Assembly: GCA_009842375.1 (NCBI GenBank)
Contig: VYFM01000467.1
Span: forward strand, 1 to 6,304
DNA: 6,304 nt
Direction of reading: 5' to 3'
Origin: Candidatus Poribacteria bacterium
GTDB lineage: Bacteria > Poribacteria > WGA-4E > WGA-3G
Under the pieces are notes generated by a model, which was not told the origin of the DNA, made no database searches, and was given only the letters and a program-made list of their open reading frames with translations. Both the position numbers and the translations under genes were made by a program. Every line of letters starts with the position of its first letter. Position 1 is the first letter of the stretch. Shown piece by piece: positions 1 through 6,304 of the stretch.

Positions 1-36
1 CTGTTATATACACCGTTCATTTGTTTTAAAATGTAT

Positions 37-57
37 GTATATTAGCGATTAATATAC
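37..57 (-). terminator. AT-rich inverted repeat after the helicase gene, possible weak terminator
   Basis: A perfect eight-base inverted repeat (GTATATTA at 37-44, TAATATAC at 50-57) encloses a five-base loop, about 70 bases beyond the helicase stop codon. On the minus strand it is followed after five bases by TTTT. The stem is nearly all A and T and the U-run is short, so termination would be weak; it could equally be a protein-binding dyad. Confidence 0.25.
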
Positions 58-58
58 G

Positions 59-73
59 AAAACATCATGTTTT
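59..73. repeat. Operator-like 15-base dyad
   Basis: AAAACAT and ATGTTTT form a perfect seven-base dyad around a single C at 66. One central base cannot form an ordinary RNA hairpin loop, so a DNA-binding-protein site is the more natural reading. It lies two bases from the neighbouring inverted repeat at 37-57. No binding protein can be named; in AT-rich DNA chance is a real possibility. Confidence 0.25.
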
Positions 74-127
74 GCTTATTAGATTTACTAATTAAATTGC
101 ATTACGAGATCAGAGGTAACTATGAAA

Positions 128-3100
128 TTAGGTGAGTGATTGCTCAGGAAGCACCAACGATCCGACTTTATCTATTAACTTACCGTGTGCAATCATTTTA
201 TCAATTACTGATCCTATTTCGTTTTGCATATACGAATTAACTTTTTTAAAACCGAATAATCTACAGGTTTCGTGTGGTATATCCTCCCGATCTATCCCAT
301 AAGCTTCAGACACAACTAACCTAATAGCCATCTCTATTTCTTCGGGGGCAATAAGTTCCCACTTGCGTGAAGCATTAGGGAGTTCACTTCTATCTCTCAC
401 GGTAATTTGTTCTTGTGCTGTCCAATAGAGAAATTCCTTCTTGATCTGAATACTATCAGAACGACCTGCCTGAGTGGCTGCAGATTTAACTGCGTTTTGT
501 ATACGACTCCCGACTTTTTTGACTCCCACAGCATTGGCAATACGTTTTGCCACTTCATTAATGTGCACTGGACTCTCAATTTCAACAATCCTCTGGATCC
601 AAATTGCCATACTGCTTGTTGGAACTTTATGTAAAAGCTGCCCATTGGTAGAAATAAATAGTGATGCAATACGGTACTTTTTTGATAGGGAATTGGGCAT
701 CGATATCGGTGTGGGATTAACTCTTGTGTCTTTTTTTTCTTCTGGGACGTTTTCATTCTCGTTGGATCCTTGATCGTTGTTTTCAGGTTCAGGTGGAGAA
801 GGATCATGTGTCTTAGCTCTCTCTATTGCCTCAACTGCTTTTCTGAGTTCACGGTCTGGATATCTAAACCAATCGGTACTCCAAATACGATGAATACACC
901 AACCTAATCCTTCAATAACTTCCTGCCTAATTCTGTCCCGATCGCGTGCTGATTGGGCACTGTGGTAGGTTGCTCCGTCACACTCAATCCCCAATAAATA
1001 ACGTCCGGGACGTTCAGTATCCTTAACGCCAAGATCGATGAAATAACCAGCGGAACCAATCTGGTGGTCAATTTCATAGTCACATCCCCGCAATGCATCT
1101 GCCACCTCTATCTCAAACGGGGAGTCTGGTTCTTTACCAGTCAGTTCTGGGATGTCAAGTTGGTCTGTTTGTGCATATTTCAGGAACCGTTTTAGCACTT
1201 CTACACCGCGGGCATTAGTACGACTAAGGTCAATATCATCAGCGGTAAGATTAGTAAACACTTCACAACGTTGGCGTGCTCGCGTAATCAAAACGTTCAA
1301 TCGCCTCTCTCCACCATCTCTACCGAGGGGACCGAAGTTCATCGTAAGTTTTCCATTAGCATCTCGCCCGTAGCCAATACTAATAAAAATAATATCACGT
1401 TCATCCCCTTGAACGTTTTCTAAATTTTTAACAAAAAATGGTTCTTCAGGATGAGCATTGAAGAATAATTTCTCACATGATAAATCTTCTCTGCGTAGAA
1501 GTTCAAGCTGATCTTGAATTGCTTGCATTTGTGCTGTACTAAAAGTCGCTACACCAAGTGTCAAATGGGAGCATAAGCGTGCGTGTTCCATGACTTTTTT
1601 TGCAACTATTTTTGCCTCTTCCAAGTTGCTTCTACTCCCTCCACGGTCATAAGCAGTATCAGGTAGGTAATGATAAACCAATCCGACTTTTTCTCTTGCG
1701 GCATCAGGACTTGGAAAAATTATAAGTCTATTCTCGTAAAAGCAAAAGTTTGATACTGCAATCAACGAAGGATGTCTACTACGGTAATGCCATCGTAACA
1801 TGCGTTGTGGTGAGTTTTTAGCACTAAACAAACCAAGAATACTCTCTGTATCGGCTGGTGCGTTTTCTTCCAGGTCATCATCATCTTCTGCTATGTGTTT
1901 ATCAAAGAAAGAGGTCGGTGGTAATTGTTGAGTATCACCAACAACAACTATTTGTTTACCTCGGACAATTGATCCGAAAGCATCAACAGGTTTTACTTGG
2001 CTCGCTTCGTCAAAAACCACTAAGTCGAAGTCAACGCTTTTCGGTGGTATGAATGTTGCTACAGAGAGCGGACTCATCATAAATATTGGCTTAATTGCTT
2101 GTATGGCATTTCCTGCTTTTGTCATAAGTTGACGAATTGGCAGATGTCTTCGCTTTTTTTGAAATTCACGTCTGAGTATTCCTAATTGTCCCTTTGATGC
2201 TTCATACTGTGGCAAATTATTCCAATGTTGGTACGCTACTTTTACCTTATTGTAATCAAGAGAGATGCGATCAAACTCTTTGAACCTTTCTACAATATGC
2301 TGGTGGGTCTCGCTACTAAAACCCGCAAGCACTGGTCTTTCTGCCATTACAGTCTCAATTCTTGCGTTGTACCACGTCTGTTTGAGTAAATCTGATAGAT
2401 GTTCTCCTGCATCTGACCATTCATTTGCAACCTTTACAATTTCAATGAAACCTTTCTCCTTTAATTCCTCAACTTGGTGATTATACGAAACCATTTCTCC
2501 GAGAATGTCTGGTTGAGTTTCCCAACATCTAAAGATTTTCATTTGTTCAGTAAATGGAAGTTGTTTTAATCCATCATCACTCCCAAAACGCACTTCTTCA
2601 TCGAGTTGAATTTTATCAATCAACGTTTGAAGCAGATGTGGATAGTTGCTCTGAAGTTCTTCAGCGGATGTAAGTAATGCCTTAAGTTCTTCTAAATTCG
2701 GATTTGATGCAAGATATGTAACTACTGCTTCAGGTAATTCATTGTTTGTTACCGATTGGTGTGTTGCCGATAGATATTTGACGATCTCACGCAGTTGTTT
2801 CCAATTCGAGGATCGCCCTTGCCAGTGTGTACCAAATAATTCTTGTCCGATTTCCTGTATCTGTTCGAGTTTGGGCAATTCACGCTGCACTTCAAGAATT
2901 GCATCAACGATACGAAGTCGGGAATGATGTGCTTTGGGTAGTAATTGTGGTTGTGAGCATAAACCTTTGAGTTCATTACGTACCCGTCGATGGTCTCCCG
3001 ACAGCATGCGCCACCACTTATCTCCATAAGCAGCAAGCTTTTGTCGGATCTCCAATACATTTTGCCCCCATGCTTCAGGTATAAGAATATCATCATATCT

Positions 3101-4855
3101 TTTATGGAGTTCGCCTAACCTTTCTCCTGCCTTAAATCCTACTTCAAAATCGCTGCTATGTGTTTCCCATGAGGTTGACTGCACAGCAATACCTAATAGG
3201 TCTGGCGCATCTAAAACATGACGCGCCGCGCAGATGTGATTTTCAACATCCGCACAAGTATTCGGTGGCACAAGGTTGAGATGTTGTGCAAGTTTTTCAG
3301 ATGCATCTTTGAGTTTCAAAACTTTTTCTTGTGCTTCCGAAGATGCTCGTTTAAGTGAATCTCTATCTGTAGGAAGAAAGACCTTACAACGACTTCCCCA
3401 AAACGGATGGTTTTTGGGTACACCCATGCGTTTAAGGAGTGTTTGGAATACTTCAGTATTTGCCAATCCTTTTCTAAATTCAGATGTTGAATGTTGGAAA
3501 TCTTTTGATGCTAAAGTCGGTAGTTCTTTTCCTGAGAGGCGACGCTGTGTGGCTAAAAGTTCTCCATACGCTTGATAAGGAGTGATACCACTCTTGCCAA
3601 TGGGGGTGTTGACTGCTTCACAGTACCTGTTCAGACGGTTACGATCATCAAGGAGATTCTCAAGTTTTTGTTTTAGGTCTGTTATTTTAGGTTCACTGGT
3701 ATCAAGAATTCGCTTTAGTTCATCAACAACGGATTTTTTGTTCATCTTATGACTATGCAGTTCTAAACAGGCATTGCCAAGCCCAACTTTGTCCAAATTC
3801 CGCTTGACCACTTCTAAAGCTGCCATCTTTTCAGCAACAAAAAGTACACGCTTCCCTTCCATTATAGATGCAGCAATCAAATTGGTAATCGTCTGAGATT
3901 TACCTGTGCCGGGCGGTCCTTGAATAACGAGATTTCGTCCCTCACCTACATCATGGATAGCCAATGCTTGAGAACTGTCTGCATCAACCACATGATGCGT
4001 ATTTTCGGGAGTCAGGTGTTGGTCAACATTAGGTTCGCTATCCTTAATGGATGAGCCTGATTTTTGAAATCCGTTTCCGAGCACAGAATCTAATATTGGA
4101 TGTATGGAAAGAGTATTATCAGGCCAATTGTTAACGTCTAAATCGCAGTACATAAGAAACTTGGCAAATGAGAAAAAACCAAGGGCAATCGCTGAATCAT
4201 CTACTGACCATCGATTTAAGTTAACAATTGCCTCACTTACTTCTTCAAAGTATCTTTGAATTTTGGACTGATTAAGGTCATCTACATCGGGAAGATCTGG
4301 TAATTGAATACTAAACTCAACCTTCAGTTTTTCTTGAAGTGATAGATTCGTTCCAATCTCTTCCTCTGTGTACTGAACCCGAAAATTAGCACGCACACTA
4401 GTTCTGTTGAGTTCCACAGGAATCATAATTAGTGGAGCACGACGAAAAATCTCACTTGATTCAGATTCATACCATTCAAGCATTCCAAGCGCAAGATAGA
4501 GGGTAGTCACTCCTTGTTCTTCAATTGCTGTTCGTTCAGTATACTCGGTATTCCGTAGACGCTTTTGAAGTTCAGTAGATGAATGGTTTGTCTGAAGTTT
4601 GGTGTCAGTATGTCGATCAGGGTCATGTTCTGCTTCATCTTCAAATTGAAAACTACATTCTTCAGATTCATCTCTTGGTAGGAAAGACATAGTTCTCTTA
4701 TCTTGAACAAGTATCTGATAAATATCTGGTGGAGATTCATCAATAATCTCAACGCCTCTCGCCTTGAGAAGTTTATAGTTTATCAATGGGTTACGCAAGC
4801 TTAAGTCAAGCAGTTCAGCGCGAGCTTTATCTAATTTCGTTTGTATAGAATTCAT
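128..4855 (-). CDS. DUF4011 - SF1 helicase - Vsr-like (MTES_1575) nuclease - DUF3320 protein, likely antiphage defence
   Basis: Large single-chain helicase-nuclease of about 1,575 residues, presumably cytoplasmic and acting on foreign DNA or RNA. Domains in order (numbered from the ATG): DUF4011-like N-terminus with RNPLINY at 21-27; helicase motif I GPPGTGKS at 313-320; motif Ia around 336-347; a helical insert at about 365-885; motif II DEAS at 949-952; motif III GDTQQLPP at 973-980; HYRSRHP at 1023-1029; motif V VQGDERD at 1148-1154; motif VI RRLNVLITRARQ at 1184-1195. The nuclease follows at about 1245-1345, with D1274 (FIDLGV), E1291 and D1293 (IECDG), H1298, RDRDR from 1304 and WSTDWF at 1325-1330. 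A polar linker (1349-1387) leads to DUF3320 (about 1412-1457) and a helical C-terminus. All helicase and nuclease motifs look intact. I prefer ATG 4855, preceded by GGAG; GTG 4864 is possible but lacks a Shine-Dalgarno, and an in-frame TAA directly precedes it. The architecture is that of defence proteins reported as hhe; the role here is inferred. Confidence 0.93.
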   Translation of the reverse strand: MNSIQTKLDKARAELLDLSLRNPLINYKLLKARGVEIIDESPPDIYQILVQDKRTMSFLPRDESEECSFQFEDEAEHDPDRHTDTKLQTNHSSTELQKRLRNTEYTERTAIEEQGVTTLYLALGMLEWYESESSEIFRRAPLIMIPVELNRTSVRANFRVQYTEEEIGTNLSLQEKLKVEFSIQLPDLPDVDDLNQSKIQRYFEEVSEAIVNLNRWSVDDSAIALGFFSFAKFLMYCDLDVNNWPDNTLSIHPILDSVLGNGFQKSGSSIKDSEPNVDQHLTPENTHHVVDADSSQALAIHDVGEGRNLVIQGPPGTGKSQTITNLIAASIMEGKRVLFVAEKMAALEVVKRNLDKVGLGNACLELHSHKMNKKSVVDELKRILDTSEPKITDLKQKLENLLDDRNRLNRYCEAVNTPIGKSGITPYQAYGELLATQRRLSGKELPTLASKDFQHSTSEFRKGLANTEVFQTLLKRMGVPKNHPFWGSRCKVFLPTDRDSLKRASSEAQEKVLKLKDASEKLAQHLNLVPPNTCADVENHICAARHVLDAPDLLGIAVQSTSWETHSSDFEVGFKAGERLGELHKRYDDILIPEAWGQNVLEIRQKLAAYGDKWWRMLSGDHRRVRNELKGLCSQPQLLPKAHHSRLRIVDAILEVQRELPKLEQIQEIGQELFGTHWQGRSSNWKQLREIVKYLSATHQSVTNNELPEAVVTYLASNPNLEELKALLTSAEELQSNYPHLLQTLIDKIQLDEEVRFGSDDGLKQLPFTEQMKIFRCWETQPDILGEMVSYNHQVEELKEKGFIEIVKVANEWSDAGEHLSDLLKQTWYNARIETVMAERPVLAGFSSETHQHIVERFKEFDRISLDYNKVKVAYQHWNNLPQYEASKGQLGILRREFQKKRRHLPIRQLMTKAGNAIQAIKPIFMMSPLSVATFIPPKSVDFDLVVFDEASQVKPVDAFGSIVRGKQIVVVGDTQQLPPTSFFDKHIAEDDDDLEENAPADTESILGLFSAKNSPQRMLRWHYRSRHPSLIAVSNFCFYENRLIIFPSPDAAREKVGLVYHYLPDTAYDRGGSRSNLEEAKIVAKKVMEHARLCSHLTLGVATFSTAQMQAIQDQLELLRREDLSCEKLFFNAHPEEPFFVKNLENVQGDERDIIFISIGYGRDANGKLTMNFGPLGRDGGERRLNVLITRARQRCEVFTNLTADDIDLSRTNARGVEVLKRFLKYAQTDQLDIPELTGKEPDSPFEIEVADALRGCDYEIDHQIGSAGYFIDLGVKDTERPGRYLLGIECDGATYHSAQSARDRDRIRQEVIEGLGWCIHRIWSTDWFRYPDRELRKAVEAIERAKTHDPSPPEPENNDQGSNENENVPEEKKDTRVNPTPISMPNSLSKKYRIASLFISTNGQLLHKVPTSSMAIWIQRIVEIESPVHINEVAKRIANAVGVKKVGSRIQNAVKSAATQAGRSDSIQIKKEFLYWTAQEQITVRDRSELPNASRKWELIAPEEIEMAIRLVVSEAYGIDREDIPHETCRLFGFKKVNSYMQNEIGSVIDKMIAHGKLIDKVGSLVLPEQSLT

Positions 4856-4858
4856 CTT

Positions 4859-4862
4859 CTCC
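4859..4862 (-). promoter_or_regulatory. Ribosome binding site deciding the helicase start
   Basis: GGAG is read three bases ahead of ATG 4855. The spacing is short, but it is the only Shine-Dalgarno-like motif nearby. The GTG at 4864 overlaps this motif and has only AT-rich sequence and an in-frame TAA before it. This favours the ATG and a protein of 1,575 rather than 1,578 residues. Confidence 0.45.
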
Positions 4863-4884
4863 ACTTAATTTTGAGCGTTTCCGC

Positions 4885-4912
4885 ATCATAGCTGAATCAC
4901 AAGACATGACAA
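4885..4912 (-). promoter_or_regulatory. Sigma70-type promoter for the helicase-nuclease gene
   Basis: On the minus strand TTGTCA (4912-4907, five of six to the -35 consensus) is followed by a 16-base spacer and TATGAT (4890-4885, five of six to the -10 consensus). The predicted start near 4878 leaves a leader of about 23 bases before ATG 4855. It lies in the gap between the HsdR-like nuclease and the helicase gene, so the helicase could be expressed apart from the upstream pair. Called by consensus match only; in an organism with different sigma factors it could be chance. Confidence 0.5.
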
Positions 4913-4953
4913 TAAACGGGCTATCCAAGAATAAAAGAATAGATGTCAGCAGT

Positions 4954-6009
4954 TCAAGACACAACATCACTATACTTGACTTCTAATTTCACATTGAGTA
5001 GATTTGCAATTTCCTCAAGGTATTTCTTTTTCTGATTTGTGTAGTTGTATGTTGATATATAATAATTACCTGTCTCAGACTTTCGTGCTTTGAAATTAGG
5101 TGGGTGGTCAACATCTTCTTTATTTATGGATATATGTCTAAGTTTTCTATTGGGTTGTTGGTCTATATAATCTTCATCTGCTTGGATCACCTGCTGGAGG
5201 CCGCATTCATTTACGAGTTTATCAATTGCCTTCGCGTAACATGCTACTATTGTTTTGTCCGTTATAGTTGTGTTATCATCAAGGAACTTCACCATAAAAT
5301 ATCTCTCTGAAGGTTCTTCCATTTTTTCTTCTTCAATGATGATAGAGGGATCGCCTTTAGGCACCATGTTTTTTAAAAAGGTTTTCACCTGTTCCTCGGT
5401 GGGTTTATGTCCACATAGGTGTTCGGTTTTGTTAACGATAACATCTATCCAATCCGTGTCTGCTTCGGTGAGTAAAGTTTCCCATGCTTTCTGAATATGT
5501 CGGTGCGTATAGTCCTCTTGTATTGCGCTAACTGCGTTTCCATTTTGTATTTCTTCGTAGTTGAGGTATCTGTTAAGCCGCGTGACACAAGCAGCGTTAT
5601 CATTCTCTAATAAATCTATTTTGTAGACAAGGCGATCTGCGATGTCTCCCTCACCACGTGGGTAGTAAAACTGCCATTCTCTGCCATCGGTGAGAAGCAC
5701 TATTGGAACACCTTTATTAAACGCATAGCGAAACAATTGTTCCTCTGCACTTTCATTTATGTTGCCTAACTTTTTCACCTCAATAAAAATAATCGGTCTT
5801 GCTGGGGTTGGATCACACAAAGCAAAATCTACTTTTTGTTTTCTAACTTCGTATTGAGGGATGACCCGTTGAAGGTCAAATACATCCCACTTCAACGCGG
5901 GAATCAATCTCCGCACAATGTTATCAGACACAATAATCTCATCTCTGCCTGTAAACACACCGGATTCTAACTGTTTGCGTATAGCTTCAATGTGCTGGCT
6001 AAGTTCCAC
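4954..6009 (-). CDS. Stand-alone HsdR N-terminal-like PD-(D/E)xK nuclease
   Basis: A 351-residue protein whose first 150 residues resemble the nuclease domain at the N-terminus of type I restriction subunit HsdR (HSDR_N families). Visible motifs are an N-terminal helix with E24 and IVRRLIPAL, then D61 in VDFAL, E77 and K79 in IFIEVKK, and Q91-x-x-x-Y95 in QLFRYA. This is the full D...ExK...QxxxY pattern, so a metal-dependent DNA nuclease is expected. HsdR itself is about 1,000 residues with a translocase; here the translocase is absent, and no HsdM or HsdS gene lies nearby. Residues about 165-235 are mostly helical and charged. Residues about 236-345 form a second alpha/beta-looking module that I do not recognise. 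The start is GTG at 6009: the frame is open back to a TAG at 6042 without an ATG, and GGAGG lies 12 bases upstream. The start lies inside the preceding HTH gene, suggesting coupled translation. A role in defence with the downstream helicase is inferred. Confidence 0.9.
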   Translation of the reverse strand: MELSQHIEAIRKQLESGVFTGRDEIIVSDNIVRRLIPALKWDVFDLQRVIPQYEVRKQKVDFALCDPTPARPIIFIEVKKLGNINESAEEQLFRYAFNKGVPIVLLTDGREWQFYYPRGEGDIADRLVYKIDLLENDNAACVTRLNRYLNYEEIQNGNAVSAIQEDYTHRHIQKAWETLLTEADTDWIDVIVNKTEHLCGHKPTEEQVKTFLKNMVPKGDPSIIIEEEKMEEPSERYFMVKFLDDNTTITDKTIVACYAKAIDKLVNECGLQQVIQADEDYIDQQPNRKLRHISINKEDVDHPPNFKARKSETGNYYISTYNYTNQKKKYLEEIANLLNVKLEVKYSDVVS

Positions 6010-6226
6010 TGTGTTGCTGTGCCTCCATAGAAAATGTGGCTAATTCTCGCTTTTTGGCTGCTTCTGTTAATTCCTCAGTAAACGTTTGCCATTCCTCACG
6101 CCGTGACCAATTGCGTATCGTTTCTGGGTGAACGTCAAATTCATGACCTATCTTGGCAAAAGAGTCACCTTGGAATGCCATTCGACATGCTTTGTAAAGT
6201 GAATCCAGGTTGAATTTTTTAGACAT
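5999..6226 (-). CDS. Small helix-turn-helix protein (terminase-small-subunit/transposase-like HTH)
   Basis: A 75-residue protein with one recognisable helix-turn-helix. Residues about 9-19 form a first helix, 21-31 (DSFAKIGHEFD) the second and 34-41 (PETIRNWS) the recognition helix, followed by RREEW and a charged helix to residue 61. The pattern 'G-x-S/F-x-x-IG-x-x-x-x-VHPETIRNWSRREEW' is typical of homeodomain-like HTH segments in phage terminase small subunits and transposase-associated proteins. No catalytic domain follows, so it is a DNA-binding module only: a possible operon regulator or a remnant of a longer phage or transposon protein. The ATG at 6226 has a strong AAGGAG seven bases upstream, and the stop overlaps the next gene's GTG by 11 bases, which supports real translation. 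Function is not known; the DNA-binding call is from motif shape. Confidence 0.78.
   Translation of the reverse strand: MSKKFNLDSLYKACRMAFQGDSFAKIGHEFDVHPETIRNWSRREEWQTFTEELTEAAKKRELATFSMEAQQHSGT
6022..6026 (-). promoter_or_regulatory. Ribosome binding site of the HsdR-like nuclease, inside the HTH gene
   Basis: GGAGG is read 12 bases before the GTG start at 6009, within the last codons of the HTH gene. The motif is strong but the spacer is longer than usual, which with the GTG start and the 11-base gene overlap suggests that ribosomes finishing the HTH gene help to start the nuclease. Confidence 0.45.
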
Positions 6227-6233
6227 GTTTTTT

Positions 6234-6239
6234 CTCCTT
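6234..6239 (-). promoter_or_regulatory. Strong ribosome binding site of the HTH gene
   Basis: AAGGAG followed by a seven-base A-rich spacer precedes ATG 6226. This is a near-ideal Shine-Dalgarno arrangement and fixes the start of the HTH protein. Confidence 0.75.
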
Positions 6240-6304
6240 TTGTATCATTTAATGTAATGCACTAAAGCGAATTTCATATTTCCCTTTTGTAGTATGTATT
6301 TGGT
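6240..6304. other. Right-edge intergenic DNA, no gene seen
   Basis: This AT-rich stretch precedes the HTH gene. No convincing -35/-10 pair was found on the minus strand. A ten-codon minus-strand frame beginning with ATG near 6276 (MKFALVHYIK) is too short to call. The operon promoter may therefore lie beyond the window, or be of a type not recognised by eye. Confidence 0.4.

Noticed and set aside
33..40. GTATGTAT also found at 6292-6299, flanking the three genes like a target-site duplication
   Set aside because: Eight AT-rich bases recur easily by chance, no terminal inverted repeats or integrase or transposase accompany them, and the window edges are arbitrary.
123..138. Near-identical 16-base direct repeat with 5091-5106 (15 of 16 bases, TGAAATTAGGTG exact)
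   Set aside because: Both copies lie wholly or partly in coding DNA of different proteins, and a single match of this length is near what AT-rich sequence of this size gives by chance.
407..3575. Several plus- and minus-strand open frames of 60-136 codons inside the helicase gene
   Set aside because: They lie in other frames of a protein with intact conserved motifs throughout, have no recognisable domains and are expected shadows.
4827..4907. 26-codon minus-strand frame beginning ATG at 4907 and overlapping the helicase start
   Set aside because: No Shine-Dalgarno precedes it, and its start lies within the better-supported promoter hexamers, upstream of the predicted transcript start.
4865..4953. 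Intrinsic terminator between the nuclease and helicase genes
   Set aside because: Only a weak CTAT...ATAG pairing is present with no GC-rich stem and T-run, so read-through is more likely.
4954..6009. Type I restriction-modification locus
   Set aside because: Only the HsdR nuclease part is recognisable; there is no translocase on this protein and no methylase or specificity gene in the window.
6244..6276. Ten-codon minus-strand frame (MKFALVHYIK) before the HTH gene
   Set aside because: Too short to support, although AAAGGG lies just upstream; no regulatory peptide pattern such as codon runs or a following attenuator is visible.

Overview
The window reads as a bacterial (less likely archaeal) chromosomal accessory region, most plausibly part of a defence island. 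Base composition is AT-rich, with clearly AT-rich gaps, and Shine-Dalgarno motifs precede the genes. Nothing in it fixes the taxon: there is no rRNA, tRNA or ribosomal protein gene. No transposase, CRISPR array or tRNA gene was seen.

All three supported genes lie on the minus strand, so transcription runs from right to left. First (5999-6226) is a 75-residue helix-turn-helix protein with a strong ribosome binding site. Its last codons overlap by 11 bases the GTG start of the second gene (4954-6009), a 351-residue stand-alone nuclease resembling the N-terminal domain of type I restriction subunit HsdR, with an intact D...ExK...QxxxY active-site pattern. After 98 bases, which contain a good sigma70-type promoter, comes the third gene (128-4855), a protein of about 1,575 residues. 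It has an N-terminal DUF4011 region, a superfamily 1 (Upf1-like) helicase split by an insert of about 500 residues, a Vsr/MTES_1575-type endonuclease domain, and a C-terminal DUF3320 region.

The large protein matches the DUF4011-helicase-Vsr architecture reported as an antiphage gene ('hhe' in defence-gene surveys, from memory). What is less familiar is its pairing with an HTH protein and a second, HsdR-like nuclease. My working reading is a small operon in which the HTH protein may control or guide expression, and two different PD-(D/E)xK-fold nucleases act with one helicase on foreign nucleic acid. The domain assignments are well supported by motifs. The idea that the three act as one system is inference.

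The left 127 bases (after the helicase gene) hold no gene but contain two adjacent dyads. The right 78 bases (before the HTH gene) hold only its ribosome binding site and no convincing promoter, so the operon may begin outside the window.
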